Positions 1-8,653 of a stretch of DNA of 64,000 nt are shown piece by piece. Positions within the stretch are counted from its first letter, which is position 1; each line of letters opens with the position of its first letter. A program made the translations under genes and the position numbers. This stretch comes from Hyphomonadaceae bacterium (GTDB lineage Bacteria > Pseudomonadota > Alphaproteobacteria > Caulobacterales > Aquidulcibacteraceae): NCBI GenBank assembly GCA_019753175.1, contig JAIELK010000006.1, forward strand, positions 186,001-250,000, in the 5' to 3' direction. Below the pieces are notes generated by a model, which did not search any database, was not told the origin of the DNA, and saw nothing but the letters and a program-made list of their open reading frames with translations.

Positions 1-245
1 TTCTGGTCCGCATGGGCCTTGCCCACCGGATCGAGAGCCTCAACGCATTTGTGGCGTGCGACATCGGCGCCTGCGCGCGCTCGACCATCTTTCTCATTTG
101 CGAAAAGTGCGGCGCGGCGGAAGAATTCGACGCCGGCCATGCGCTGGTCGATCTCTCAGAGGCCGCCAGCCGCGACGGCTTCTCCATCCGCCGCACCATG
201 ATCGAGGCCTCGGGCCTCTGCGCCGCCTGCCAGCGCGCCGCGTGA
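1..245 (+). CDS. zur: Fur-family zinc uptake regulator (Zur-like), 3' end only
   Basis: The reading frame is already open at the left edge, so the 5' part (winged-helix DNA-binding half) lies outside the window. What remains is the C-terminal metal-binding and dimerisation half of a Fur-family repressor. HRIESLNAFVAC is a characteristic Fur/Zur stretch. The two CxxC pairs (ICEKCG and GLCAACQ) match the structural zinc site of the family. Zur rather than Fur is inferred from the HRIESLNAFVAC segment. The stop codon overlaps the GTG start of the next gene by four bases (GTGA), so the two are probably translated together. Confidence 0.8.
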   Translation, partial: LVRMGLAHRIESLNAFVACDIGACARSTIFLICEKCGAAEEFDAGHALVDLSEAASRDGFSIRRTMIEASGLCAACQRAA

Positions 246-1171
246 GTCACCCCGCACCCCTCCCCGCGCCGCTGTACCAAGGCAGCGTCAACACCTGGGA
301 GTGCGACGAAGGGGGACATCTCAACGTGCGTTTCCATCTCGAGCGCGCAATGATCGGCCTCGCGCACATGGCGAACGCGCTTGGTATGCCGCGCGCGTTC
401 ACGCCCGCGGCGGGCGCGACGCTCGTCCCCTATGACGTGCACATCCGTTTCCTGAAAGAAGCGCGCCCGGGCGCGCCCCTGGTCATGCATGGCGGGGTGG
501 TGCAGTTGAACGATTGCGACGCGGTTCTGTGCCTCGATATGCGCCACGCCGACGGCGCGCCGGCAAGCTGCTTCACCGTCAAAGCGGCGCACGCCGAGGC
601 GCGCGACTTTCGTTCCTTCCCGTGGTCTGCGCGCAGCCGCGCCGCCGCGAAGATAATCGCGTGCACGCTGCCCGCGCACGCGAAGCCGCGTTCCATCGAC
701 GTGAGCCGCGCGCCCAGCAACGCAAGCCGCGACGGCGCAATCGGATTGGGGGCGGTCCGCATCGGCGCCAGCCTGGTCTCACCCGACCAATGCGACGCCT
801 TCGGGCGCTTGCGCACCGAACACTTCTTCGGCCGCGCTTCGGATTCCGTTCCCAATCTGCTCGCGAGCTGGCGCAAGGAGGCTGGCGAGGCCGCGGGTGC
901 GGCGCCCGCCGGCGCGGTGGTCGAAGCAAGGCTCGTCATTCGGCGCTGGCCGCGCGCAGGCGAACTGATCGAACTCCACTCAGGCGTGGCGGAAGTCGCA
1001 GAAAAAACTCAGCGGCTAGTGCATTGGATGTGCGACCCTGAAGCCGGCCATTGCTGGGCAAGTCTTGAAGCCGTCGCGCTCACCTTCGACATCGCCACGC
1101 GCAAGGCGATCACGCCAAGCGAGGACGTTCGCGCGCGCATTCGCAAGCGTGCGATTGGAATCGCTGTCTAG
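242..1171 (+). CDS. Double-hotdog acyl-CoA thioesterase-like protein
   Basis: The 309-residue protein contains two hotdog-like units. The first (about residues 12-115) starts YQGSVNTWECDEGGHLNV, the second (about 175-290) starts GASLVSPDQCDAFGRLRTE. Both resemble 4-hydroxybenzoyl-CoA/acyl-CoA thioesterase folds, where the Asp/His-rich loop near the first helix is catalytic. The GTG start is chosen because it overlaps the zur-like stop (GTGA) and gives the full first hotdog; no ATG lies upstream within the gene's own frame at a sensible distance. It is predicted to be cytoplasmic and to hydrolyse an acyl-CoA, but the substrate cannot be told. Co-location with a zur-like gene gives no obvious functional link. 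Confidence 0.7.
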   Translation: MSHPAPLPAPLYQGSVNTWECDEGGHLNVRFHLERAMIGLAHMANALGMPRAFTPAAGATLVPYDVHIRFLKEARPGAPLVMHGGVVQLNDCDAVLCLDMRHADGAPASCFTVKAAHAEARDFRSFPWSARSRAAAKIIACTLPAHAKPRSIDVSRAPSNASRDGAIGLGAVRIGASLVSPDQCDAFGRLRTEHFFGRASDSVPNLLASWRKEAGEAAGAAPAGAVVEARLVIRRWPRAGELIELHSGVAEVAEKTQRLVHWMCDPEAGHCWASLEAVALTFDIATRKAITPSEDVRARIRKRAIGIAV

Positions 1172-1200
1172 GCCGTCTGGCAGGTGAGCCTCGCTTGGCG

Positions 1201-2127
1201 CTACTCCAGTACGTCGTGATAGCGGCGCCCGGCTTTGCCCATCAAAGTCGCGCTTTCGATCGCGGAACGGACGCGGTCCGGGCGCTCCATCGGCAGCATG
1301 TGCCCCGCGCCTTCCACGGTGGCGATGCGCGCGTCCGGCTTGATCGCCGCGAAGCGATGCATCGCTGCAATCGGGATCGTGGACTCGCGCTCGGCGCGGA
1401 GCAGCACCAAAGGATCGGTCACTTTGCGCAACGCGCCCCAGACGTCGTTGCGTTGCGCCGCGAAGGTCGCGCGCTCATAAGCAGGCGTGCACACAAGGCG
1501 AACGCCGCCGCCGTCCTCGACAAAGCCGTCAACCGCATAGTCCTCGAGCATCTCGTCGGTGAACGCCGCGAACACGCCGCGGCCTTTGTACGCCGCGACC
1601 GCCTCAACGCGATCGGCGAAGCGCGGACGCCGTTTGCCTGCGACGCGGGCGATCGGCATGGTCCAGCGGCTGAGCAGCGGCCCCAGCGGCATCTGAAAAT
1701 AGGCGTACGCGGCGGGCGGCAAGATCACCGGGTCGATCAGCGCCAGTCCAGCGGTCAGATCGGGCCGCTTGCCCGCGACCAGCAAACCAACCGTGCCGCC
1801 GAGCGAATGGCCAGCGAGGGTCACCGGCGCGGTGAAATGCCGCTCGATCAGGGCGATGACATCGTCACGATGCGGCCGCCAAGAATCGTAGCCGAACAAT
1901 TTCGCCGGCAACTCCGTGCGGCCATGCCCGCGAAAATCGATGGCGAGCACGTGAAAGCTGTCGCCGAGCGGCTGCAACAGCGCGCGATAGGTGCGCGCGT
2001 TGAAGCCCGTCGCGTGCAGAAACACGATGTCAGGATTGGGCGTTGCCGCGCCGAACGCGATCCCGGCCATGCGCCCGCCGGGGACGTCGAAAGAGACGCG
2101 GCGGAACGGTTCGGCCGACTCACTCAT
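1201..2127 (-). CDS. Alpha/beta-fold hydrolase
   Basis: The 308-residue protein has the order of an alpha/beta hydrolase: a first strand with VFLHATGFNA (oxyanion-loop region, residues about 35-44), FRGHGRTE (66-72), and the nucleophile elbow GHSLGG with the serine near residue 108. VEGAGHMLPMERPD near the C-terminus carries the catalytic histidine. Length and spacing fit soluble esterases or lactonases of this family. No signal peptide is seen. The gene stands alone on the minus strand, convergent with the thioesterase gene. The substrate is unknown. Confidence 0.85.
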   Translation of the reverse strand: MSESAEPFRRVSFDVPGGRMAGIAFGAATPNPDIVFLHATGFNARTYRALLQPLGDSFHVLAIDFRGHGRTELPAKLFGYDSWRPHRDDVIALIERHFTAPVTLAGHSLGGTVGLLVAGKRPDLTAGLALIDPVILPPAAYAYFQMPLGPLLSRWTMPIARVAGKRRPRFADRVEAVAAYKGRGVFAAFTDEMLEDYAVDGFVEDGGGVRLVCTPAYERATFAAQRNDVWGALRKVTDPLVLLRAERESTIPIAAMHRFAAIKPDARIATVEGAGHMLPMERPDRVRSAIESATLMGKAGRRYHDVLE

Positions 2128-2207
2128 CGGTCGGGAGCTTAGACTGCGCCGTCAAGCGGCCAAGCATCGTCGCTTTGGTTGGGAATGCTGAACGAACGAC
2201 GCCCGCT

Positions 2208-2900
2208 TCAGGAGCCGAATACGCGCCGCAGGATGTCTGTTGTCCGCCGCACCGGATCGCGGCGGATGGCGCGCTCCTCCTCGGCGATGAAGAAGAAAGC
2301 GCCGTCGAGCGCCTTGGCGGTCGAGAAACTGATCACTTCCGTGCGCAGATTCGGCGTCATGCTGGCGAGCCCGACCTCGCGCAAGGCCACGCGCAACAGG
2401 GTAAACGCGCCGGAGTCCGTCAGCGCCCGCGTCATCGGCGGACGCAGCAGCGAGGTTAGCCGCGTTTCGGTTCGCTCGCGCAAATAGCGCGTGGCTGAAT
2501 CCTCCGGCCCGCGCACGATGTCGATGGCGTCAGCGATGGTGATGTCGCGGACGGCGTTGACGAACAGCCGGCTGGCTTCCGGCATGGTTTGTTCGGCGGC
2601 GCGGTTGAGGCTCTCCTGCAATTGGTCCAGCGGCGCCGACATGCCAAAACCGGCGAGCGTGCGCTGCGACTGACCCAGCATGCCCGGCAGCGGAATGCGC
2701 ACACGCGCATCGGCCCAGAAGCCGTTGGGTTGCGCAAGGCGCGTGGTCGCGTTCATCGCCGCCAGCCCCAAGGCGTCGCGCACGCCGCGGCTCGCGTCGC
2801 GTTGTGTCAGCACATCGAGCAGCTGCTGCGCCGAGGCGGGGGCGGCAATGAGGCTCGCCACCGCGAAAAGAGCAATGCGGCGATCGAAACGAATCTGCAT
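2208..2900 (-). CDS. Secreted DUF4197 family protein
   Basis: The 230-residue protein starts with a clear Sec signal peptide (arginine-rich n-region, hydrophobic core, cleavage likely after APASA near residue 24). The mature part matches the DUF4197 pattern: a QQLLDVLTQRDASRGVRDAL start, a central AAEQTMPEASRLFVNAVRDI segment with the IADA helix, and a C-terminal half ending in the conserved FFFIAEEERAIRRDPVRRTT block. The function of this periplasmic family is unknown. The frame remains open far upstream, but the internal ATG at 2900 begins the signal peptide, so it is the start used here. Confidence 0.85.
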   Translation of the reverse strand: MQIRFDRRIALFAVASLIAAPASAQQLLDVLTQRDASRGVRDALGLAAMNATTRLAQPNGFWADARVRIPLPGMLGQSQRTLAGFGMSAPLDQLQESLNRAAEQTMPEASRLFVNAVRDITIADAIDIVRGPEDSATRYLRERTETRLTSLLRPPMTRALTDSGAFTLLRVALREVGLASMTPNLRTEVISFSTAKALDGAFFFIAEEERAIRRDPVRRTTDILRRVFGS

Positions 2901-3056
2901 GCGCCAATGATAGCACTCGTGATCCCATGGCGTCGCGGAACGCGGCGAACCCCGGGCCCCAGAGGCAAACCAGGCAACGCGGTTTGGATCTTGCAACACT
3001 CCGTCGGCAAGCGTGACCACACCGGGTCCGCAAATCTGTGCTATAAAGCCCTGATC

Positions 3057-3719
3057 ATGACGCTCGCCGACCTGCTGCCCAAGCTCCACTACCCGACCCG
3101 GCTGGAAAAGCTGGTGGACGGCTGGGTGCATGGCATCGCACTCGGACTTTTCACCTTTGCGGTGGGGGCCGCGCTGGGGCTTGCGATCTGGCGGGGCGGG
3201 CTCGGCATGGCCAGCGCAGTAGCCGTTTATGGCGTCTGCGTCATGACCATGGTCGGCTGCTCGATGGCCTACAATCTGGCGGAAAACCACAAGCGAAAGT
3301 CGCTGCTGCGTCGCTTCGACCACGCCGCCATTTTCCTGATGATCGCCGGCACCTACACGCCGTTCACGACTTTGCGCTTTGACGGCGCCTGGGCGATCTC
3401 GATGACCAGCATCGTCTGGGCGCTGGCGCTTGTCGGCGCGGCGGGAAAGCTGTTTTTGCCTGGCGTCGGCAAACGCGTGTGGATCGGCTTTTACGTGCTC
3501 CTCGGCTGGATGATCGTCGCGGCGTTGGGGCCAATGATCGAGGGCGTGCCGCTCGCGGGGCTGATCCTGCTCGCCGTGGGCGGGGTGCTCTACACCATCG
3601 GCATTCCGTTCTACGTCTGGGAGCGCCTGCCCTTCCGGCGCGCTATCTGGCACGGCTTCGTCATGGCCGCGGCCGGCGTGCACTACGCGGCGGTGCTGAC
3701 GGGGGTGGTGTTTGCTTGA
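3057..3719 (+). CDS. PAQR/hemolysin III family membrane protein
   Basis: The 220-residue protein has seven predicted membrane segments. It carries the family's metal-ligand pattern: VDGWVHGIAL in the first segment, RRFDHAAIFLMIAGTYTPF in the middle, and WHGFVMAAAGVHYAAV (HxxxxxxxxxH) in the last. Members are inner-membrane proteins related to adiponectin receptors and are probably metal-dependent hydrolases; bacterial members are often annotated hemolysin III. The start at 3057 gives MTLADLLPKLHYPTRLEKLVDG, a normal N-terminus for the family; the longer open frame upstream is antisense to the DUF4197 gene. The 168 bases after it hold no gene that I can see. Confidence 0.85.
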   Translation: MTLADLLPKLHYPTRLEKLVDGWVHGIALGLFTFAVGAALGLAIWRGGLGMASAVAVYGVCVMTMVGCSMAYNLAENHKRKSLLRRFDHAAIFLMIAGTYTPFTTLRFDGAWAISMTSIVWALALVGAAGKLFLPGVGKRVWIGFYVLLGWMIVAALGPMIEGVPLAGLILLAVGGVLYTIGIPFYVWERLPFRRAIWHGFVMAAAGVHYAAVLTGVVFA

Positions 3720-3896
3720 GGGGGAACCCCTGGGGCGCGGGGACGGGGCCTTTCGTGTCACAGAGCGCCGACCCAACGGCGCATTCGTCGCGACGCGCAA
3801 ACTCGCGTCCCCGGCTCTCCACCAACGCGCGCGGCATGCGCGTGACGGCGCGCTGGCGTTTGTCTAGGCTCGCGGCGCCAACACAAAGTGGGGCCC

Positions 3897-4739
3897 ATGA
3901 CCGACACCGCCTGCTTCTCCCTCTCCATCGAAAACGCCATCGCCCACATCGTGCTCAACCGCCCGGAGGCGTTCAACGCCATGAACCGGGCGTTCTGGAA
4001 CGAGTTGCCGGCGCTCGTTTGCGACATTGACGACAACGCCAAGGCGCGTGTCATCGTCATCTCCTCCACCGGCAAACATTTCACCGCCGGCATGGACACG
4101 AGCGTCTTCACCGAAGGCGCCGGGATCAGCGCGGAGGGCGGCGATCAATATGTGCGCGCGGAAGCCTTCCGCCATTTCGTGCATGTGCTGCAGCAAAGCT
4201 TTTCGTGTCTTGAAGACGCGCGGATGCCAGTGATCGCGGCGATTCAAGGGGGCTGTATCGGCGCCGGCGTCGACATGACCAGTGCCTGCGATATCCGCTA
4301 TTGCACGGAAGACGCCTTCTTCCAGATCGCCGAGATCAATATCGCCATGACCGCCGACGTCGGCACCTTCCCGCGCTTGTGCAAACTCATTCCCGACGGC
4401 TGGGTGCGTGAGCTGGCGTACGCTGGCCGCCGCCTGCCGGCGCAGAAGGCGAAAGAGATCGGGCTCGTCAACGAGGTGTTCGCCACGCATGACGCGATGA
4501 TGGCGCATGTGATGGACCTCGCGCGCGAGATCGCGGAGAAATCGCCGCTCGCGGTCGCCGGCTCCAAGCGCATGATCAATTACGCGCGCGACCATTCGAC
4601 CGCCAGCGCGCTCGACTACGTTGCGCTCTGGAACACCTCGATGCTCTCGCCGCCGCACATGACCGAGGCGTTCGCGGCCAAGGCGCAGAAACGCACGCCG
4701 GTGTTTCCGGATTTGGCGCCGCTCAGAAAGACAATGTGA
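3897..4739 (+). CDS. Crotonase-family protein, dienoyl-CoA isomerase-like
   Basis: The protein (280 residues) is an enoyl-CoA hydratase/isomerase superfamily member. It shows the oxyanion-hole segment GKHFTAGMD, the second segment IQGGCIGAGVDMTSACDIRY, and CTEDAFFQIAEINIAMTADVGT. The acidic residues in EINIAMTADVG resemble delta3,5-delta2,4-dienoyl-CoA isomerase (ECH1) rather than the two-glutamate hydratases, so a role in degrading polyunsaturated acyl-CoAs is inferred. ATG 3897 is preferred over the in-frame GTG at 3888 because AGTGGGG just upstream can serve as ribosome binding site. The stop shares one base with the start of ppa. Confidence 0.8.
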   Translation: MTDTACFSLSIENAIAHIVLNRPEAFNAMNRAFWNELPALVCDIDDNAKARVIVISSTGKHFTAGMDTSVFTEGAGISAEGGDQYVRAEAFRHFVHVLQQSFSCLEDARMPVIAAIQGGCIGAGVDMTSACDIRYCTEDAFFQIAEINIAMTADVGTFPRLCKLIPDGWVRELAYAGRRLPAQKAKEIGLVNEVFATHDAMMAHVMDLAREIAEKSPLAVAGSKRMINYARDHSTASALDYVALWNTSMLSPPHMTEAFAAKAQKRTPVFPDLAPLRKTM

Positions 4740-5263
4740 TGGACGTTCGTTTCTTAAGCGCAGGTCGCAATCCGCCGCACGAGGTCAACGCCTTCGTGGA
4801 GATTCCGCAGGGTGGCCTGCCTGTGAAGTACGAGCTGGATCAGAAGTCAGGCGCACTCTTCGTCGATCGCTTCCTGCACACATCCATGCTCTATCCCAGC
4901 AATTACGGCTTCATCCCGAATACGCTGGGCGAGGATGGCGACCCTATCGACATTCTGGTCGTGACGCCGATGCCGGTAGTTGCAGGGTGCGTCATTCGCG
5001 CGCGGCCTGTCGGCGTGCTGCTGATGGACGACGAAAAGGGCGTAGATGAGAAGATTCTTGCAGTGCCCGTGGATGCGCTCAACCCGTTCTACAAGGACGT
5101 GAAGACGCACGAAGATTTGCCTCCCTTGCTGGTGCAGCAAATCAAGCACTTCTTCATGCACTACAAGGATCTTGAGCCAGGCAAGAGCGCCAGCGTCGGC
5201 GACTGGGCGCCGCTCGCCACTGCGCACGAGCGCATCATGCAAGCTATCGCACGCAAGACATGA
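4739..5263 (+). CDS. ppa: Inorganic pyrophosphatase
   Basis: This family I soluble pyrophosphatase hydrolyses diphosphate to two phosphates with Mg2+. About 174 residues is the usual bacterial length. The signature DGDPIDILVV carries the metal-binding aspartates. VKYELDQKSGALFVDRFL and YPSNYGFIPNTLGEDGDP are the conserved N-terminal blocks, and HYKDLEPGKS is the C-terminal block. ATG at 4739 overlaps the preceding stop by one base; GTG at 4736 in the same frame is an alternative. Translation is likely coupled to the crotonase gene upstream and to the small gene downstream (ATGA overlap at 5260). Confidence 0.92.
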   Translation: MDVRFLSAGRNPPHEVNAFVEIPQGGLPVKYELDQKSGALFVDRFLHTSMLYPSNYGFIPNTLGEDGDPIDILVVTPMPVVAGCVIRARPVGVLLMDDEKGVDEKILAVPVDALNPFYKDVKTHEDLPPLLVQQIKHFFMHYKDLEPGKSASVGDWAPLATAHERIMQAIARKT

Positions 5264-5502
5264 CCAGCGAAGCCGACATCGCTGCGCGCCTCGTCGCTGC
5301 GTTGGCGCAAGCCGCCGCGCGCGAAGGCGCCTCTGCGCTGGTTTCGGCGACGATCGACGTAATCTCCTCCCCCGCCGACGGCGAGGCGCGCGTCGAACTC
5401 AACCGCAAGACCCGAACCCTGTTGTTCCTGCGCGCGGATTACGTCGGCGTCGACGGCGCACGTCTCGCAGCGGCGTCAAGCGTGCACGCGATCAAGGACT
5501 GA
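5260..5502 (+). CDS. Small conserved hypothetical protein, half-hotdog-like
   Basis: This 80-residue protein overlaps the ppa stop by four bases (ATGA), which supports it as a real, coupled gene. The N-terminal half is an alanine-rich helix. The C-terminal half (ARVELNRKTRTLLFLRADYV, then GARLAAASSVHAI) looks like the last two strands of a thioesterase-type hotdog sheet, but the protein is too short for a complete domain. I do not recognise a named family. No signal peptide or membrane segment is visible. Confidence 0.6.
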   Translation: MTSEADIAARLVAALAQAAAREGASALVSATIDVISSPADGEARVELNRKTRTLLFLRADYVGVDGARLAAASSVHAIKD

Positions 5503-5605
5503 GCCTCGGTCTTCTATTCTATGGCGCCCGGACTGACAGCTACGCCGTCATCGGGAATGGGTGCAATGGGTGCATTGTGCTTCGCGAATGCGCGTCCCAG
5601 CGGGT

Positions 5606-6799
5606 TTAGTTGTACACCTCAAACAACCCCGCGGCCCCCATGCCGCCGCCGATGCACATGGTCACCACCGCGTGCTTGGCTTTGCGGCGGCGTCCTTCCA
5701 GCAGCACGTGGCCGACGAGACGCGCGCCGGTCATGCCGAAGGGATGGCCGATGGCGATCGAGCCGCCATTGACGTTGTACTTCTCCGGATCGATGCCGAG
5801 CTTGTCGCGGCTGTAGAGGCACTGCGAGGCAAAGGCTTCGTTGAGCTCCCAAAGGTCGATGTCGTCGACCTTCAGGCCCTGCCGCTGCAACAGGCGCGGC
5901 ACCGCGAACACCGGGCCGATGCCCATTTCGTCGGGATGGCAGCCGGCAACGGCGAAGCCCTTAAACAGGCCCAACGGCTCCAGCCCGCGGCGTTCGGCTT
6001 CCTTTTCCTCCATCAGCACCAGAGCGGCGGCGCCGTCGGAGAGCTGGCTCGCATTGCCCGCGGTGACAAAGTTGCCCTCGCCGCGCACCGGTTCGAGCTT
6101 GGCCAGCCCTTCAAGCGTGGTGTCCGGGCGATTGCAATCGTCGCGGTCAACCACCGCATCGACGATGTTTTCGGCTTTCGTTTCCTTGTCGACCTTTTTC
6201 ATCTTGGTCTTCATCGGCACGATCTCGTCCTTGAAGAGCCCGGCCGCTTGCGCGGCGGCGATGCGTTGCTGGCTGCGCAGCGAATACTCGTCCTGGTACT
6301 CGCGGCTGACATTGTAGCGCTTCGCGACATTGTCTGCGGTTTCGATCATGGTGATCCACATGTACGGGTGCTCTTTCATGAGCTTCTCCTCGAACATGTG
6401 ATCCTTGTTCATGGCCGGCGACAGCCGCGTGAGCGAAATGGATTCCACCCCGCCGGAAACCCCCACCGCCGCGCCTTCGTTCATGATGTAGTGCGCGAGT
6501 TGCGCCGTCGCCTGCAGGCCGGAAGAGCAGAAACGATTCACCGTCGTCGCCGAACACTTGAAATCGAGCCCCGCCCACACCGCCGCCAAGCGCGCGACAT
6601 TGTGGCCGGTGGCGCCTTCCGGCGAGCCGCAGCCGATCACGACATCCTCGACCGCACCGCTCTCGACCTTGGCGCGGGCGACGGCGTGCTGGATGCAGTG
6701 GCCGGTCATGGCCGCGCCATGCGTGTCGTTGAAAGCACCGCGACCGGATTTGGCGAGGCCGGTGCGGGCGTAAGAAACGATGACGGCGCGGCGAGACAT
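5606..6799 (-). CDS. Acetyl-CoA C-acyltransferase (thiolase)
   Basis: The 397-residue thiolase cleaves 3-ketoacyl-CoA with CoA to acetyl-CoA and a shortened acyl-CoA, or acts in reverse as an acetoacetyl-CoA synthase. All catalytic elements are present: nucleophile Cys91 in NRFCSSGLQ, His352 in GHPFGMTG, and Cys382 in [10 protein letters not shown]. Length is normal. A second thiolase (21046-22260) lies in the same window. This one stands alone near the dienoyl-CoA isomerase-like gene, which suggests a fatty acid degradation role, though motif reading cannot fix chain-length preference. Confidence 0.9.
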   Translation of the reverse strand: MSRRAVIVSYARTGLAKSGRGAFNDTHGAAMTGHCIQHAVARAKVESGAVEDVVIGCGSPEGATGHNVARLAAVWAGLDFKCSATTVNRFCSSGLQATAQLAHYIMNEGAAVGVSGGVESISLTRLSPAMNKDHMFEEKLMKEHPYMWITMIETADNVAKRYNVSREYQDEYSLRSQQRIAAAQAAGLFKDEIVPMKTKMKKVDKETKAENIVDAVVDRDDCNRPDTTLEGLAKLEPVRGEGNFVTAGNASQLSDGAAALVLMEEKEAERRGLEPLGLFKGFAVAGCHPDEMGIGPVFAVPRLLQRQGLKVDDIDLWELNEAFASQCLYSRDKLGIDPEKYNVNGGSIAIGHPFGMTGARLVGHVLLEGRRRKAKHAVVTMCIGGGMGAAGLFEVYN

Positions 6800-6901
6800 G
6801 AGCGGACTCCTAAGTCAATTTGGCCCGGAGCTTATCGCCACGCGCACGCGCGCGAAAGCGCATGCCGCTGGGCCAGTGCATCCAATGCGCGGATGAGCAG
6901 G

Positions 6902-8023
6902 TCAGGATATCGCCTGATTATTGACGAGCCCGCCGCCAGGAGGCGTCTCTGCGCTCGCTGGCGCGCCAGCCGCAGGCGCGCCTCCGCCTTGTTGGAAGAT
7001 GCCGCGGCTACGGTCCTGGATCCATTTAGCGATGTCCTCCGACATCACCCCGGCGACGATGCCGACCAGCGATACGGTGAAGGGGTTGAGCGAGGACGAG
7101 GATGTCGCCTGCTGGACCGCCGAGGCGATCGAGAAGCCGGCGATAGCTGCATTCGCCAGCACGTAGAACGCCAGCGCCGCACACATGCCGAAGATGATGC
7201 GTACGACGATCTCGGCGATCGTCACGGGTATGGCGCGGTTGAGATAGGCCGGGAACAAATACAGAAGCGCCCCGAGCGATCCCATCAGCAACACCAGCAG
7301 CGTAGACAACAGCGCCGGATGGCCCTGCGCCAGCGCGGCGCTGACGCCGAGCGGGCTCATGCTGCGAAGCGCCTCGGCCTCGCCGCGCACCCGCGCGTAT
7401 TGATCGGACTCAGGCACCACATTCGCCTGCAGCGCCAAAACGCGCCGATTGGCTTCCGTGACTTGACCGTCAACCAGCCGCTGCCGCGCCGTCAATTGCG
7501 CTTGCTGCGCATCGAGTTCGTCGATGGCCTCCTCGTGTTCGGCCAATTGCTGCGCCTGGCTTTGAAGCTGCGCCACGCGCTGTTGATCGGCGGGTGAGAG
7601 ATCGCGGCGCGCGGCGAGAGCAGAAACGCGCTGCGACAGCGCCTGTACGCTGGTGTTGGCGGCCGCACTCGCCGCCGCCTGGACGTTGGCGTCACGCTCA
7701 ATGGTGGCGATCAGGCCGACCATTTCCGCGCGCAGCTCGTCGGCCGCGCGCGTAGCACTTTGAATTTGGCCCTCGAGCTGATCGAGCTGATTGCGCAAGT
7801 CGCGTTGTTCGCCCACCGGGCCGCTCGCCGCCGCTTCGATCTCGTCGATCAGCGTGTTCGCTTGCTCGAGTTCCGCGAACGAGATCATCCCGCCCGTGCG
7901 CGGCGACAACTGCTGTAACCCCCACTGGAAGTCGCGGGCGCTGAACACCAGCGCGCTCATCGCCAGCACCGCGATCATCGCCAGCGCCAACGCCACGCCC
8001 ACGACGAACTTGTAAAATGTCAT
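6902..8023 (-). CDS. Coiled-coil membrane protein of unknown function
   Basis: The 373-residue protein has one N-terminal membrane segment (about residues 6-28). A long helical, glutamine/alanine-rich region follows (about 45-200, with repeated LRNQLDQLEGQIQ and QLQSQAQQLAEHEE type heptads), probably a coiled coil. Three or four more hydrophobic segments (about 225-330) and a proline/glycine/alanine-rich tail complete it. I do not recognise a family. The start at 8023 follows a GGGGTGGA Shine-Dalgarno-like stretch; the upstream extension to 8083 is charged and lacks support. It is divergent from the secreted gene at 8265, and the 241-base gap between them holds promoters and a dyad. Confidence 0.7.
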   Translation of the reverse strand: MTFYKFVVGVALALAMIAVLAMSALVFSARDFQWGLQQLSPRTGGMISFAELEQANTLIDEIEAAASGPVGEQRDLRNQLDQLEGQIQSATRAADELRAEMVGLIATIERDANVQAAASAAANTSVQALSQRVSALAARRDLSPADQQRVAQLQSQAQQLAEHEEAIDELDAQQAQLTARQRLVDGQVTEANRRVLALQANVVPESDQYARVRGEAEALRSMSPLGVSAALAQGHPALLSTLLVLLMGSLGALLYLFPAYLNRAIPVTIAEIVVRIIFGMCAALAFYVLANAAIAGFSIASAVQQATSSSSLNPFTVSLVGIVAGVMSEDIAKWIQDRSRGIFQQGGGAPAAGAPASAETPPGGGLVNNQAIS

Positions 8024-8110
8024 GGCAAATCCACCCCGCGTGTGTGCGCCTCTGATGGGCGCCTCCTCCCAGTCGCTCGTCAACCTGCCTTAGCAGGACC
8101 GCCGGCTCAA

Positions 8111-8130
8111 CTACCCTAGGGGTAAACCCC
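8111..8130. promoter_or_regulatory. Candidate operator: three alternating ACCCC/GGGGT half-sites
   Basis: In the divergent gap, ACCC-TA-GGGGT-AA-ACCCC reads as two overlapping dyads. Such spacing is typical of a dimeric regulator site. A second palindrome, ACAGTACTGT (8150-8159), lies nearby. The bound protein is not known; the assignment rests only on symmetry and position. Confidence 0.35.
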
Positions 8131-8264
8131 ATTGCGATGCAGAATGATAACAGTACTGTGAATACTGTCGGCTTCCTTCATTTTTCTCTTGTCATCAGTC
8201 AGGGTCGGGGCGATTGTTGGCTCGCGCTCCTCCCCAAGCAGCGCGACCAACCAGGAGTTTTTGC

Positions 8265-8597
8265 ATGTCCGCCCTTCGATCTGTCGTCATCGCCGCCCTC
8301 GCCAGCATGAGCTTTGCCGGGGCCGCCTATGCCCGCGACGCCATCTTCACCGCGAGGCTGGAGACGCCGGTTGCCCAGCAAACCCGGGTGATCGCACAAA
8401 ACACGATATGGACCTGCGAAGGCGACACCTGCCGGGCCCGTGCCGACCATGCGTCCACCGTCCGCGCATGCCGCCAATTGGGCCGCGAGCTGGACGGCCG
8501 GATCGTTGCCTACGGCCCCGAAGGCGACGAACTCACCGCGGATGAAATCGCGCGTTGCAACGGCGATGCCGTCCCCGCCGTGCAAGCCGCAAACTAA
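8265..8597 (+). CDS. Small secreted protein, CC_3452 family
   Basis: The 110-residue protein has a Sec signal peptide (cleavage near GAAYA-RD, residue 23). The cysteine-rich mature region holds WTCEGDTCRARAD, VRACRQLG and ARCNGD. The pattern matches the small CC_3452-type proteins common in Caulobacterales, whose function is unknown. ATG 8265 is preceded by CCAGGAG at 8251-8257, a good ribosome binding site, and it begins the signal peptide; the open frame extends upstream without support. A strong terminator follows 28 bases after the stop. Confidence 0.8.
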   Translation: MSALRSVVIAALASMSFAGAAYARDAIFTARLETPVAQQTRVIAQNTIWTCEGDTCRARADHASTVRACRQLGRELDGRIVAYGPEGDELTADEIARCNGDAVPAVQAAN

Positions 8598-8625
8598 AAG
8601 AGAACAAGCCCTCCCAAGACCACTC

Positions 8626-8653
8626 AAGGGCCGCCCCTGGGGCGGCCCTTTTT
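8626..8653 (+). terminator. Rho-independent terminator
   Basis: A perfect 10-bp stem AAGGGCCGCC/GGCGGCCCTT with a 5-base loop runs into a T tract. It ends the CC_3452-family transcript. The stop codon of the convergent lipoprotein gene begins inside the T run. Confidence 0.9.

Noticed and set aside
2901-3800. Long upstream extension of the DUF4197 gene on the minus strand
   Set aside because: It is antisense to the PAQR gene, rich in His/Arg/Asp as shadow frames are, and the signal peptide begins at the internal ATG (2900).
3720-3896. GGGGACG...CGTCCCC pair in the gap after the PAQR gene
   Set aside because: The arms are short and about 75 bases apart; no T tract follows, so neither a terminator nor a repeat is supported.
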